A stretch of DNA of 45,106 nt from Planktothricoides sp. SR001 (GCF_001276715.1 NZ_LIUQ01000024.1:24458-69563); one strand, 5' to 3'. Numbered from the stretch's first letter, positions 1-9,388 are shown. The notes: generated by a model from the letters alone, not told the origin. A program made the numbers and translations.

Positions 1-72
1 GGCGGCCCCAACCAACAACCAAAGAATCCCTACCCAACAACTAACAACCAACAACTAACAACCAACAAATAC
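1..72. repeat. AACAACC-type minisatellite with AAAGAATCCCTACCCA core
   Basis: The window opens in a run of AACAACC/AACTAAC units around the core AAAGAATCCCTACCCA (about 20-35). The same core inside the same type of run recurs at about 25461-25476 and, on the other strand, at about 45065-45080. The run reaches to within a few bases of the start codon of the next gene, so it occupies that gene's 5' leader. Confidence 0.8.
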
Positions 73-1317
73 ATGAAATTGCATCGGCAAATTTTGGCTC
101 ATTTGCCCAAACTTAACCAAAAAATTTGGATTCTAATTTTTGGCAGATTTTTATCGGGAATTGGGACGGGATTTACTTTATTTTATGCCCCAATATTTTT
201 TGCTAGTGATGAATTGGGATTAACTAACACTGAGGTGGGATTTGCCCTGGGGAGTATTTCCGTTTCTGGAGTGATTGGCCGTTTTTTGAGTGGCTCAATG
301 AGCGATTCTCCTCGGTGGGGCAGAAGACGCACTTTACTTTTGTCTACTTTAGTTTCCAGTTTGGCTTCTTTTATTTTAGCCAATACTCAAGATTTTTATA
401 CGTTATTGGCCGGAAATTTAATGATGGGTTTAGGCATCGGTTTATATTGGCCTGCCACTGAAGCAGTGGTGGCTGATTTAAGCACTGGAGAACAGCGCCA
501 TGAAGCTTATGCCATTACTCGATTAGGAGATAGTTGTGGGTTAGGTTTGGGAATTATCCTGGGCGGAATTTTTGTCTCTTTAATGGGGTCTTATCGGCTT
601 TTATTTGTGGTGGATGCGATTTCTTTTTTGGTATTTTCCGGGGTTATTTATCAAGCCATTCCTGAAACTTATCAGTTCGATCGCCATCAAAAGCAGAAAT
701 TAGAAAAAAATGGCTGGTTGGTTGCTATGGGCGATCGCGCCTTATGGATTTATTGTGTCGTAAATATTCTGTTTACTACCTATATCTCCCAAGTTCACAC
801 CGCAATGCCAATTTATTTTAGTCAGTTTGTTGGCTCAGGTTTGCCCACGATCTTAATTAGTGCTTTATTTACTTGGCACCTCGTCCTTTCGATTGTTTTA
901 CAATTACCAACCGCCCGGTTTCTCCGCCGCTTTAGTCATACAAAAGCATTGATTTTTTCTAGCCTATTATGGGGTACTGGTTTTATTTTCACTGGCATTA
1001 CGGGAATCATCAATTCTGGTCAAATTGTGGTCGCTTTATTGGCTTCCGGCATTCTGGCGATCGCCACCGTTGCTTATTTACCTTCTGCCTCTGCTTTGGT
1101 GGCAGACTTAGCACCCCCCTCCGGTCGCGGGGTCTATCTTTCAATTAACTCTCAATGTTGGGCTGTGGGTTATTTTATTGGCCCAGTCTTAGCTGGTTGG
1201 ACATTCGATCGACCCCGTCCTTGGGCAGATTTATTATGGCCAGGCTGGGCGGTTACAGTGCTAGGTGCGATCGCGATTTTGCAACTCTTAGATCGAACCT
1301 TAAAAAGTAATCATTAA
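73..1317 (+). CDS. MFS transporter, 12 membrane segments
   Basis: This is a 414-residue integral membrane protein of the major facilitator superfamily. After the first two helices it has the family's cytoplasmic loop 2-3 signature (GRFLSGSMSDSPRWGRRR, about residues 70-87), with the basic cluster that gates the transporter. Twelve hydrophobic segments can be followed, split into two halves by a charged loop around residues 198-212 (RHQKQKLEK). Length is typical for a drug/metabolite exporter. Substrate cannot be inferred. It begins at an ATG directly after the AACAACC repeat tract and has no co-directional neighbour within 1 kb, so it appears monocistronic. Confidence 0.88.
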   Translation: MKLHRQILAHLPKLNQKIWILIFGRFLSGIGTGFTLFYAPIFFASDELGLTNTEVGFALGSISVSGVIGRFLSGSMSDSPRWGRRRTLLLSTLVSSLASFILANTQDFYTLLAGNLMMGLGIGLYWPATEAVVADLSTGEQRHEAYAITRLGDSCGLGLGIILGGIFVSLMGSYRLLFVVDAISFLVFSGVIYQAIPETYQFDRHQKQKLEKNGWLVAMGDRALWIYCVVNILFTTYISQVHTAMPIYFSQFVGSGLPTILISALFTWHLVLSIVLQLPTARFLRRFSHTKALIFSSLLWGTGFIFTGITGIINSGQIVVALLASGILAIATVAYLPSASALVADLAPPSGRGVYLSINSQCWAVGYFIGPVLAGWTFDRPRPWADLLWPGWAVTVLGAIAILQLLDRTLKSNH

Positions 1318-1854
1318 TAGACTTAAAGGTGCGTCTAGCTGCATTCTAAAAAACCCCAACCCCCCCCTTTTTAGCCCTAATCTTGTAGGGGTTTATAAAC
1401 CACGAAAAATCCTTCAACAGAAGATCGTTATTTCGTGTAGGGGCGAAGCATTCCCGTACAAAACTTACGCCTTCAGAAACCGGGTTTCTTGTAGGCTCCT
1501 AAGTGGTCGTCCCGGTATGAAACCAGAAACCCGGTTTCTCTTACGGGAATGCTTCGCCCCTAAAAGCCCCGATAGAACCGACCAATATTTATGGCCTATT
1601 CACTTGAAAACCGCCGTAAAATAACGATTTTTCCCATCCGGGCTTTCAACCCTCACAATATTAGCCCTTAGCCCCCTTTTTAAGGGTGGTTGGGGGGTTC
1701 TATCCGGTTTCGGGAAAGCAATCTGGTCTAATATTTTGTCTAATATTCTAATATATTATATAATAATTTATATAATATATTTTCGATATTTACCCAGAGT
1801 AAATCCCGCGTAAATTCCGCCTAACACACCCTACCTAATTCTGACTAATTCCTC
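1318..1854. other. Intergenic region with inverted-repeat element and AT-rich tract
   Basis: No gene is seen here. The stretch holds the 125-bp inverted-repeat element at 1438-1562, C/T-rich remnants such as CCCCAACCCCCCC near 1354, and a very AT-rich tract (TATTATATAATAATTTATATA-like) at about 1735-1790. It lies between the convergent ends of the MFS gene and dut, so termination is the likeliest function. Confidence 0.6.
1438..1562. repeat. MITE-like inverted-repeat element, copy 1 (GGGGCGAAGCAT family)
   Basis: The ends form a perfect 21-bp inverted repeat (1438-1458 with 1542-1562) whose outer part reads TAGGGGCGAAGCATTCCCG. Inside is a second nested inverted pair, AGAAACCGGGTTTCT (1475-1489) with AGAAACCCGGTTTCT (1525-1539). 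There is no coding capacity. Three further elements with the same GGCGAAGCAT / ATGCTTCGCC ends occur at 2957-3050, 10448-10510 and 10799-10866. Confidence 0.75.
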
Positions 1855-2280
1855 CTAAATTCCCGTCGAACCAAATCCCTTAGCGCCTCTGGTAGTGGCG
1901 CTGATTTCTCCGCGACAAACCTCCACCTTTGGGCGGAAAACAGGGGCAATCACCATTTGAGCAATTCTCATCCCTTTTTCTACCTGAAAATCCTGCGGGG
2001 AATGATTGATTAAAATCACTTTAATTTCTCCCCGATAGCCTTCATCAATCGTGCCTGGAGTATTCAACACCGTAATGCCATGCTTGGCAGCTAAACCACT
2101 GCGAGGGCGAACTTGCGCCTCGGTTAAATGGGGTAATTCTATGGCAATTCCCGTCCCCACTAACCGCCATTCACCGGCAGGGATTAAAATGTCTTCATAC
2201 GCTAACAAATCCATGCCTGAATCGGTGTCATGGGCATAGGTGGGAACTTGGGCATCAGCATATAACAGATGAATCTTCAT
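1855..2280 (-). CDS. dut: dUTP diphosphatase (dUTPase)
   Basis: The product hydrolyses dUTP to dUMP and PPi, which keeps uracil out of DNA and supplies dUMP for thymidylate synthesis. The trimeric dUTPase motifs are in order: DSGMDL (motif I), RPRSGLA (II), [10 protein letters not shown] (III, with the catalytic Asp), RIAQMV (IV) and the C-terminal GAKGFGSTG (V, P-loop-like arm). From the ATG at 2280 (MKIHLLYAD) it is about 141 residues, normal for the family. An upstream in-frame ATG at 2295 would add five residues and fits homologues less well. It is transcribed divergently from the dCMP/cytidine deaminase gene, 89 bp away, which feeds the same dUMP pool. Confidence 0.95.
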   Translation of the reverse strand: MKIHLLYADAQVPTYAHDTDSGMDLLAYEDILIPAGEWRLVGTGIAIELPHLTEAQVRPRSGLAAKHGITVLNTPGTIDEGYRGEIKVILINHSPQDFQVEKGMRIAQMVIAPVFRPKVEVCRGEISATTRGAKGFGSTGI

Positions 2281-2369
2281 GTTGATTTTGACCATAATTG
2301 CGCTTGTCTATATATAAATCCTGGTAGGATTTTTTTAGCCTTTTGTAGCGAAACATAAAAATTTTGATT

Positions 2370-2933
2370 ATGATGGAAAATAAACCCCAAGTATCCCAAC
2401 TCGACCTTAGACCTACCTGGGATGAATATTTTCTCATGTTGGCGAAATTGGCGGCTACACGGTCGAGTTGCCTAGCGTTTCCCGTGGGGGCGGTGATTGT
2501 CAAAAATAAGCAGGTGTTAGCGACGGGCTACAATGGCGCCCCGGCTGGTTCCCCCCACTGTACCACCCAAGGATATTGCTATCCGGGATTAAGTAGTTGT
2601 GATGCTTCCACAACTTTGCCCTCTCGCGCTGTCCATGCGGAGGCAAATGCGATCGCCCAAGCCGCCAAACACGGCATTTCCACGGAAGGGGCTTGTATTT
2701 ACGTCACCTTAGAACCTTGTCTCTCCTGCTTAAAACTGGTGATTTCCGCTGGAATTCACGAAATTTACTATGAAACCTCTTTTAATAGTGGGGAAAAAGC
2801 CTTAGTTAGAGACTCTTTTATTGCTGAGGGATTAGTCACCCTTAAACAAATTCACTTATCAGAAACCATTGCCCAAAAAGCGGCGTCATTTCTATTAAAT
2901 CCCACGTCAATTCCTGGAAATAAAAATTTTTGA
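2370..2933 (+). CDS. dCMP deaminase family protein (ComEB-like)
   Basis: This zinc-dependent deaminase is predicted to convert dCMP to dUMP. The zinc and catalytic motifs are clear: HAEANAIA (His ligand plus catalytic Glu, about residues 90-97) and EPCLSC (the two Cys ligands, about 115-120). GAVIVKNKQVLATGYNGAP, near the N terminus, is typical of the dCMP/ComEB branch. A Cys/His-rich insert (SPHCTTQGYCYP) between these motifs is also normal there. The start is ATG 2370 or 2373. An in-frame TTG at 2364 is less likely. The gene is divergent from dut; together they form a dCMP to dUMP / dUTP to dUMP module. Confidence 0.88.
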   Translation: MMENKPQVSQLDLRPTWDEYFLMLAKLAATRSSCLAFPVGAVIVKNKQVLATGYNGAPAGSPHCTTQGYCYPGLSSCDASTTLPSRAVHAEANAIAQAAKHGISTEGACIYVTLEPCLSCLKLVISAGIHEIYYETSFNSGEKALVRDSFIAEGLVTLKQIHLSETIAQKAASFLLNPTSIPGNKNF

Positions 2934-2956
2934 TTGGGAGCATTTCATCTTTGTCA

Positions 2957-3050
2957 GGGCGAAGCATAAAGCCTGACGGCATAGCTTCGCTTACCGGGCA
3001 GTTAATTCTCGGTTTTCACAGTTAAGATAACTGTCCGAATGCTTCGCCCC
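2957..3050. repeat. MITE-like inverted-repeat element, copy 2
   Basis: The left end is GGGCGAAGCAT (2957-2967) and the right end ATGCTTCGCCCC (3039-3050), the same termini as the element at 1438-1562 but with a different interior. It sits between the deaminase gene and the VWA lipoprotein gene, just upstream of the latter's promoter region. Confidence 0.65.
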
Positions 3051-3142
3051 TACTATCCTGTTTGCAAATATCGAATGCTCCCTTTTGATTTACCTTGGCA
3101 AATCATGTTAGATCATTTTCCTATTTTATTTCTAATAATACC

Positions 3143-4900
3143 ATGAATAAACCAATTTTTTGCTTTAAAACCTTGACTGTCACCCTGTTAGCTGGGTTAA
3201 TTCCCGTGCTATTTTTGGCAGCTTGCGCCCCCAATTCCCAACAAACAAGTAAACCCGCTTCAAGGGATAAAACACTGGGCAGTGACGCGACAATAACACC
3301 AGGAGCAAGCACACCAGCACCAGCAACAACCACACCGGGTACTCCAGCCCCCGCAACTCCCCAGGAACAAGTAGCAAATGCACCGCAAATGATGGCGGAA
3401 ACCAAAGCGGAATCCTTAAAAATGTCGGAGAATATTGCTAAACCCGAAGAAGGGGAAATTGAAGACTTTAATACAGAACAATATAATCTGATCGTAGAGA
3501 ATCCATTTCAACCAGTCACGGTTAGCCCACTGTCTACATTTTCCATTGATGTAGATACGGCTTCTTATAGCAATTTACGGCGGTTTATTAGTCAGAAAAC
3601 TTTGCCCCCTGTGGATGCGGTGAGAATTGAAGAGTTGATTAATTATTTCCCTTACGACTATCCCCAACCGGAAGGAGATAAACCTTTTTCCGTTACCACA
3701 GAAATTGCTCAAACTCCCTGGAATTCTAAACATCAGTTAGTCAGTATTGGCTTACAAGGAAAAAGTATCGTAGCGGAAGAACTGCCACCGAGTAATCTGG
3801 TATTTTTGCTCGATGTTTCTGGGTCAATGGAAGACCCGAATAAGTTGCCTTTGTTGAAGTCTTCTTTTCAGTTACTTGTGAATGAGTTAGGGGAAAAAGA
3901 CCGGGTATCTATTGTGGTTTATGCCGGGGCAGCAGGTATGGTTTTGCCTCCCACACCGGGAAATCAAAAAGATAAAATTTTAAGCGCTATTAATGAGTTA
4001 AACGCCGGTGGTTCTACGGCTGGTGGAGAAGGAATTAAGCTGGCTTATGAAGTGGCAAAACAAAATTTTATTCCATCAGGAAATAACCGAGTTATTTTAG
4101 CCACTGATGGGGATTTTAATGTGGGAGTTTCCAGTGATGGGGAACTGGTGCGGCTAATTGAAGATTATCGAGAACGGGGGGTTTTTCTGACGGTGCTTGG
4201 CTTTGGTATGGGCAATTTAAAAGATGCCAAAATGGAGCAACTGGCGAATAAAGGTAATGGCAATTATGCTTATATTGATAGCTTGCTAGAAGCGAAAAAG
4301 GTGTTAGTTAGTGAAATGGGGGCGACCCTGTTAACTATTGCCAAAGATGTGAAAATTCAAGTGGAGTTTAATCCGGCAAAAGTGCAAGCTTATCGGTTGA
4401 TTGGTTATGAAAATCGCCGCCTGCGAGATCAAGATTTTAATGATGATACCAAAGATGCGGGGGAATTAGGGGCAGGTCATTCGGTGACGGCACTTTATGA
4501 GATTATTCCTACTGGGGTAGAAAGTGATGTGAATTTACCCACTGTCGATCCGTTAAAGTATCAACAGAATGCGGTGGATGCGACGGCTTATAATAGCAAT
4601 GAGTTGATGATGGTGAAGTTGCGTTATAAGGCACCGAATGAGAATGAGTCGAAGTTAATTCAACAGCCAGTGGTTGAGAACCAAGTGAGTTTTGCTGATG
4701 CTTCTAATAATTTGAAATTTGCGGCGGCAGTGGCAGAGTTTGGGATGATTTTACGAGATTCTCCCTATAAGGGTTCGGCTACTTTTGCTGAGGTGTTAAA
4801 GTTAGCGCAAGAGTCCCAAGGAGTTGATTTAGAAGGCTATCGGGCTGAGTTTATTCGGTTGGTAGAAAAAAGTCAGGCGATCGCCCCTAGAAAATCTTAG
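3143..4900 (+). CDS. VWA-domain lipoprotein (YfbK-like)
   Basis: This is an envelope lipoprotein of about 585 residues. From ATG 3143 it begins MNKPIF, followed by a hydrophobic segment and the lipobox LAAC at about residues 24-27, so a lipidated Cys is predicted. An upstream in-frame start at 3095 would bury the signal peptide and is rejected. A Thr/Pro/Ala-rich linker (residues ~35-80) precedes a conserved N-terminal domain (STFSIDVDTASYSNLRRF). The von Willebrand factor A domain carries the metal-site motif DVSGSM (about residues 225-230). The C-terminal region (KFAAAVAEFGMILR) matches the domain found in YfbK-type proteins. The metal-dependent adhesion site suggests protein-protein contact. 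Function is otherwise unknown and the gene stands alone. Confidence 0.87.
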   Translation: MNKPIFCFKTLTVTLLAGLIPVLFLAACAPNSQQTSKPASRDKTLGSDATITPGASTPAPATTTPGTPAPATPQEQVANAPQMMAETKAESLKMSENIAKPEEGEIEDFNTEQYNLIVENPFQPVTVSPLSTFSIDVDTASYSNLRRFISQKTLPPVDAVRIEELINYFPYDYPQPEGDKPFSVTTEIAQTPWNSKHQLVSIGLQGKSIVAEELPPSNLVFLLDVSGSMEDPNKLPLLKSSFQLLVNELGEKDRVSIVVYAGAAGMVLPPTPGNQKDKILSAINELNAGGSTAGGEGIKLAYEVAKQNFIPSGNNRVILATDGDFNVGVSSDGELVRLIEDYRERGVFLTVLGFGMGNLKDAKMEQLANKGNGNYAYIDSLLEAKKVLVSEMGATLLTIAKDVKIQVEFNPAKVQAYRLIGYENRRLRDQDFNDDTKDAGELGAGHSVTALYEIIPTGVESDVNLPTVDPLKYQQNAVDATAYNSNELMMVKLRYKAPNENESKLIQQPVVENQVSFADASNNLKFAAAVAEFGMILRDSPYKGSATFAEVLKLAQESQGVDLEGYRAEFIRLVEKSQAIAPRKS

Positions 4901-5059
4901 TAGTATTCGTAGGTTGGGTTGAGGCACGAAACCCAACTAATACCGTTTTTAATTAGGACTTACGCAAGTAATCTACATATAGCGTATTGGTGCGTTACGC
5001 TTTGCGCTAACACACCCTACGGATAGCTAGAAAATCTTAGTTGGGTTCAAAAGTAATTA

Positions 5060-5094
5060 AAAACCGGGTTTTTATCCAAGAAACCCGGTTTTTA
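5060..5094. terminator. AAACCGGGTTT hairpin between convergent genes
   Basis: AAAACCGGGTTT (5060-5071) pairs with AAACCCGGTTTTT (5081-5093) over a short loop and is followed by T residues. It lies between the convergent ends of the VWA gene and the CobO-like gene, so it can act as a terminator in both directions. Variants of the same palindrome occur at 1475-1539, 14042-14072 and about 18823-18837. Confidence 0.6.
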
Positions 5095-5107
5095 TAATTG
5101 CTCCTAA

Positions 5108-5644
5108 TTAAGGTCGGTGACTGCGGCGAATTTGGGTAATTTGGTCAGCTTGATCTAATAAAGCATTCGGCATATTTGGCCCAGTTAAAATGATATCAAC
5201 GTGACTGGGACGATTATCCAGTAGTTCGATCACTTCCTCTTCTGGAATTAAGCCAAAATGAATAGCCAAACTTAATTCGTCAAGCACGACTAAATCGTAT
5301 TTTCCGGCCGTCACCGCTTGTTGGGTATGTTCCCACAATTCGCGTAAGGCAGCTACTTCGATTTCTTCCAGTTCAGGGGTGTCAATGCAGCGGGGCAGAT
5401 TACATCTAATCCATTCTAAATTTTGCCCTAGGCGAACGGGATTTTCTTTCCCACCACCGATTCCGCCTTTGAGAAACTGTACCACTAACACTGGGGTTCC
5501 CTGACCGGCAATTCTCAAGGCTTGCGCCATGACGTTGGTAAAAAAGCAGCGGTGGGTGCTAGTGAACACCTGAACCAGTCCCGAAATCGCATAAGCGGGA
5601 CGAATTGGAGTTTCGACAATCGGAGTTTCAAGCTGTGCAATCAT
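5108..5644 (-). CDS. CobO/BtuR-like P-loop NTPase-family protein with degenerate P-loop
   Basis: At 178 residues this matches the CobO/BtuR corrinoid adenosyltransferase fold in length and order: a first strand, PVLVVQFLKG, an acidic helix, YDLVVLDEL (Walker-B-like, about residues 117-125), EEEVIELL, and ILTGPNMP near the end. In true adenosyltransferases the first strand leads into a glycine/lysine-rich P-loop that binds ATP. Here that position reads FTSTHRCFFT (about residues 27-36), with no GxGKG, so canonical ATP binding is doubtful. The rest is well preserved and the reading frame intact, so it is probably a maintained paralogue rather than a decaying gene. A catalytic cobalamin role should not be assumed. 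Confidence 0.7.
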   Translation of the reverse strand: MIAQLETPIVETPIRPAYAISGLVQVFTSTHRCFFTNVMAQALRIAGQGTPVLVVQFLKGGIGGGKENPVRLGQNLEWIRCNLPRCIDTPELEEIEVAALRELWEHTQQAVTAGKYDLVVLDELSLAIHFGLIPEEEVIELLDNRPSHVDIILTGPNMPNALLDQADQITQIRRSHRP

Positions 5645-6029
5645 ACGGGCAGTTTTCCCTGTTAGAAGGTCTAATAGAAGGTCTAAATAGTAGATCTACG
5701 GAGACAAAAGCTGTGGAGCATGACCATGATAACAGACAATATGTAGCGTATTTTTGATAATTTAGGCAAAAATGAACACTAGATGTATGAAACTGAAGTG
5801 GCCTAGATCACCATCGCTTTTGATGATACTTGCTTTGGGATAAATTCTGTAAATTTATTTAAAATCCAAAATTTCTTTTTTTGTCATTCTTCCTTGGTCT
5901 TTTAACAAATAACATATAACAAATAGCAATAAACAAGTAACAAATAAAGAATGAAAAATAACTTTTTTAATGATGAAAGGTAAAATTTGTAGTAAAGTCT
6001 ACTGTGGGTACGAGTAGGAGAGTAGTTTC
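5645..6029. other. Intergenic region upstream of cobO-like gene and adk
   Basis: This divergent intergenic region has no gene. Near the cobO-like start there is a short tandem, AGAAGGTCTAA twice (about 5665-5687). The right half is AT-rich with AACAAATA-type units (about 5903-5947). A purine-rich site (TAGGAGA, about 6015-6021) lies just before the adk start. No RNA gene is seen. Confidence 0.5.
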
Positions 6030-6596
6030 GTGAGATTGGTAATTCTGGGCGGGCCGGGTGCTGGCAAAGGAACACAAGCAAATAAGTTGTGTAATTATTT
6101 TCAAATTCCTTTGGTTTCTATTGGCGATATTCTTCGAGAGGCGATCGCGGCAGAAACGAAGTTGGGAAAAAAAGCCCAACCTTATGTGGCAAAAGGCGAA
6201 CTGGTGCCAGATATGACGATGATTAAATTTGTGCGCGATCGCCTGCTGCAACCAGATACGAAAAATGGCTGGTTATTGGATGGTTATCCCCGCACCGCTT
6301 TCCAAGCGGAAGAGTTAGATTTTTTACTGGATCATTTGCAGCAAAAGTTAGATTGGGCGATTTTTTTAAATGTGCCAGAGGATGTATTAATCCAGCGCTG
6401 CAAAAATCGAGAATATAGGCGGACTGATGACGAACCGGAAATCGTCAAACGGCGGATTGATTTGTTTAATCAGCGCACGATTCCCTTGTTGGAATATTAT
6501 GAATATTACCAGCGACAACGCCTGATTTCCGTTCACGGAGAACAAACTCCCGAAGCAATATTTCAGGAAGTTTTGACCCAGATTAAGACTCAATAA
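6030..6596 (+). CDS. adk: Adenylate kinase (short-LID form)
   Basis: The enzyme interconverts ATP + AMP and 2 ADP in the cytosol. The P-loop GGPGAGKGTQ is at residues 7-16. The AMP-binding stretch and LLDGYPRT follow, then the LID-side arginines (YRRTDDEPEIVKRRIDLF). At 188 residues this is the short form without the ~25-residue extended LID. Translation appears to start at GTG (6030), preceded by TAGGAGA at suitable distance; an internal ATG would remove the P-loop. rph begins 58 bp downstream on the same strand, so the two are probably co-transcribed. Confidence 0.95.
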   Translation: MRLVILGGPGAGKGTQANKLCNYFQIPLVSIGDILREAIAAETKLGKKAQPYVAKGELVPDMTMIKFVRDRLLQPDTKNGWLLDGYPRTAFQAEELDFLLDHLQQKLDWAIFLNVPEDVLIQRCKNREYRRTDDEPEIVKRRIDLFNQRTIPLLEYYEYYQRQRLISVHGEQTPEAIFQEVLTQIKTQ

Positions 6597-6654
6597 TGTC
6601 ACAGGGTGAGAGGCGATCGCCCATATAATTTTTAAGAATTAATTGAATTTTTTT

Positions 6655-7380
6655 ATGACTTGGCAACGTCCTGATGGCAGAAAAGCGGATCAATTACGTC
6701 CGATTTCTTTTGAGAAAGATTTTACTCGATTTGCGGCGGCTTCGGTGTTAACTCGATGTGGTGATACCCAGGTACTTTGTAATGTTAGTATTGAGCCTGG
6801 AGTGCCGAAATTTTTATTCGGTCAAGGGAAAGGTTGGCTGACTGCGGAATATCGAATGCTTCCCGGTGCTACGTTACAACGGCAACGCCGGGAGTTTATG
6901 CAGCTATCCGGTCGCACCCAAGAAATTCAACGGTTAATTGGCCGAAGTTTGCGGTCTTGTTTGGATTTTCAAGTGTTAGGAGAAAGGACGATTACGGTGG
7001 ATGCAGATGTGTTGCAAGCGGATGCCGGAACGCGGACAACGGCCATTACGGGCGGGTTTGTGGCGCTGTCTTTGGCGATGCAAAAGCTAGTAGAAAAAGG
7101 GGAATTGGCGCGATCGCCGATTATTAATCAGGTGGCAGCAGTGTCCGTGGGACTGCTCGACGGTGAGGCATTTCTGGATTTAAATTACCCGGAAGATGTG
7201 GCAGCAGATATTGATTGTAATGTGGTAATGACCGGGGATTTAAACTTAATTGAAATCCAAGGTACGGCGGAAGCGGGTAGCTTTAGCCGAGGTCAATTAA
7301 ATCAGATTTTAGATGTGGCGGAAAAAGGCATGAAAGAATTATTCGCCGCCCAGGGTAAGGTAATTAGTAATTCTGTCTGA
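6655..7380 (+). CDS. rph: Ribonuclease PH
   Basis: This is a phosphorolytic 3'-5' exoribonuclease that trims tRNA 3' ends, releasing nucleoside diphosphates. Family signatures are present: [12 protein letters not shown] at the N terminus, [14 protein letters not shown] near residue 125, and [20 protein letters not shown] and EIQGTAE in the C-terminal half. From ATG 6655 it is 241 residues, as expected; an in-frame TTG at 6643 would add four. It lies downstream of adk and 36 bp upstream of a small membrane-protein gene. Confidence 0.95.
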   Translation: MTWQRPDGRKADQLRPISFEKDFTRFAAASVLTRCGDTQVLCNVSIEPGVPKFLFGQGKGWLTAEYRMLPGATLQRQRREFMQLSGRTQEIQRLIGRSLRSCLDFQVLGERTITVDADVLQADAGTRTTAITGGFVALSLAMQKLVEKGELARSPIINQVAAVSVGLLDGEAFLDLNYPEDVAADIDCNVVMTGDLNLIEIQGTAEAGSFSRGQLNQILDVAEKGMKELFAAQGKVISNSV

Positions 7381-7416
7381 ATCATTTAATGATTAGAATT
7401 GCTTAAGGAGTAAACC

Positions 7417-7833
7417 ATGTTACGCTACTTTCTGACTCTGATTTCTACAATGGCGTTCACAGGGGCGATCGCCATTTTTCCTAAATATTGGGGGGCGTTA
7501 CAAGATAAACGTCTGAGTGGTCCTGTTCTCAGTGGTTTGCTATTCACTGCCTTGGCGATCTGGGTAATTTTTAGGCTGCTAAAAGAAGATTTTCCCCTAG
7601 GTGCGGCACCCGTAAAAATCTTTAAGCAATATGTGTTTTATGGTATTCAGTTTGGCAGTTTAATTGGATTTTTTTGCTTATCTGGTTGGTTATTATCTTT
7701 GGGTACGGATTGGCTATTTTCTAGATTTTTATCAGCAACCATTGTTAATGGATTATCTTTTCTTTGCTTTAGTTTATTTGCGATCGGGGTGATTCGCCTA
7801 ATTACCTGGATGATCGATCAGAAAATTTTTTGA
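7417..7833 (+). CDS. Conserved hypothetical membrane protein
   Basis: This 138-residue protein has about four hydrophobic segments (near residues 4-22, 38-55, 76-96 and 108-130). It follows rph by 36 bp with a good ribosome site (TTAAGGAG) before its ATG. No catalytic motif or known domain is recognised. Position suggests co-transcription with adk-rph but not a function. Confidence 0.65.
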   Translation: MLRYFLTLISTMAFTGAIAIFPKYWGALQDKRLSGPVLSGLLFTALAIWVIFRLLKEDFPLGAAPVKIFKQYVFYGIQFGSLIGFFCLSGWLLSLGTDWLFSRFLSATIVNGLSFLCFSLFAIGVIRLITWMIDQKIF

Positions 7834-7874
7834 TAGTTTCCGATCAGTATCTACTCAGAATTGAGTGAATTTTG

Positions 7875-8996
7875 CTAAGTCTGATTTGGGCGAGATGGAT
7901 ATAAGCGATCGCGTAACTTAATCACCGGATGTTCAATTAATTGAGCCATAAAAATTCCCAAGAGAATACTGCCGAATAGATAAAGCCAAAATTCAACAAC
8001 AAAATGAATTTTATGCGGAGAAATTTCTTTAATCCATTCCACTACCCATTTCGCAACAGGCATATGCCAAAGATAAATTGAGTATGAATTTAAACCAATA
8101 AAAGCGATCGCATCAGTTGTCGCCTCAATGATTTTATGGATTGGATTTCCTTTAGGCAAATGAGGTTGCCAGTACAGTAGAAAACAGATCAGACCCCCAA
8201 ACCCAAGATCCACGAAAGTGACACCAATTTCGTGCATAAAAACACTTTTTTCCAAGTCTAAAACTAGACAAGGTGAGAGGAAAAAAATGCTGACTATCAG
8301 GATACTATTCATGCGTCGCTGAATAAACTGAGAAAATTTAGCCTGGTGAAAATTGTGCAAGTAAGCGAGTAAAACGCCAAAGCTGAGTGAATCTAACCGT
8401 AAATGAGTATGATGAAGATAGTGATTTGTATAGGGAATATACCACTCTGTGACGATCCGAACGAGTAGCATCAAAATAGCGATCGCTACAACCAGAGGAA
8501 CGATCGCCTTAAATGGATCTGCTTTATCTTTAGAAAAGTGGCATAAACTGATTAAACAAATCGGTAAAACAATCACATAGAAATGCTGGTCTACAGCTAA
8601 ATACCAAGTATGATTCCACAGACCTAAAAAATAATTTTGCACAAAGAATAGTTCAGCCCCTACCGACGCCAGCTTAAAAGGTTGTTGGCAAATCAGATTA
8701 TATAAAATTGTTACGGCAATTAATAGATAAAATGGTAAATAAATTCTAATTCCGCGACGACTTAAAAAATCATAAAAATTGATTTTGCCAGTTTTTTTGT
8801 ATTCTCTGAATAAAATTCCCCCCACGAGAAAGCCACTCAATAAAAAAAATAAGTCAACCCCTGTCCAGCCAGCGATATACCAAACCTCACTAATAAATTT
8901 ATGTCTGCCTAGGACTAATAAAACCGCGATCGCTCTGAGAATATCGAGGGATTTAAATCGGTTATGATTCGGTTCATTTTTCTGATAATTTGTCAT
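7875..8996 (-). CDS. Acyltransferase family 3 membrane protein (OafA/YrhL-like)
   Basis: This 373-residue, ~10-helix membrane protein begins with the acyltransferase-3 signature: LDILRAIAVLLVLGRH near residue 18, containing the conserved His, then FFLLSGFLVGGI. The family transfers acyl (often O-acetyl) groups to sugars of surface polysaccharides or other envelope molecules. No C-terminal SGNH hydrolase domain is fused, so it is the single-domain form. The acceptor is unknown. The gene stands alone, convergent with the small membrane protein to its left. Confidence 0.88.
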   Translation of the reverse strand: MTNYQKNEPNHNRFKSLDILRAIAVLLVLGRHKFISEVWYIAGWTGVDLFFLLSGFLVGGILFREYKKTGKINFYDFLSRRGIRIYLPFYLLIAVTILYNLICQQPFKLASVGAELFFVQNYFLGLWNHTWYLAVDQHFYVIVLPICLISLCHFSKDKADPFKAIVPLVVAIAILMLLVRIVTEWYIPYTNHYLHHTHLRLDSLSFGVLLAYLHNFHQAKFSQFIQRRMNSILIVSIFFLSPCLVLDLEKSVFMHEIGVTFVDLGFGGLICFLLYWQPHLPKGNPIHKIIEATTDAIAFIGLNSYSIYLWHMPVAKWVVEWIKEISPHKIHFVVEFWLYLFGSILLGIFMAQLIEHPVIKLRDRLYPSRPNQT

Positions 8997-9388
8997 TTGA
9001 TGAATCTATATTATATTATTGTTTAATTCCGTGCCTTGATCTAGACAATTCTGGCTTTGATAACGGATCGATACCCCCACCCCCCGATAAGCACGCCAAT
9101 CGGATAAGCGAGAATTTGGCCACAAGTCTAGTATAGCAAATTCATAAAATCGTTTTCTGTTTATCGATCTATGCCAATCTATGCCAAATTTAAATTTGAG
9201 GTTAAGCCATATAAAAATCTATAAAAAATATTAAAATTTGCCCATATTTATCATATATATGTTAATATTGCAGATATCTTGGTTAATTAGCTAAAAGTTA
9301 ATAGATGATTTAATAAATTCCTTTGATTAAAAAAAACACCCAAAAAATATCCTGTTTTTAGTAATTATTTTTCATTCTAAAAAATTGT
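8997..9388. other. AT-rich intergenic region with a partial inverted-repeat element
   Basis: No gene is found. At about 9043-9087 the sequence AGACAATTCTGGCTTTGATA and the following GGATCGATACCCCCACC match the left end of the element at 31004-31097, but the right inverted end is missing. This looks like a decayed or partial copy. The remainder (9180-9388) is strongly AT-rich. Confidence 0.5.

Noticed and set aside
3121-3405. Minus-strand ORFs rich in Gly/Val/Ala opposite the VWA gene
   Set aside because: Antisense shadow of the Thr/Pro/Ala-rich linker of the lipoprotein.
5108-5644. Functional corrinoid adenosyltransferase (cobO)
   Set aside because: The P-loop required for ATP is absent, so the gene symbol was not assigned.
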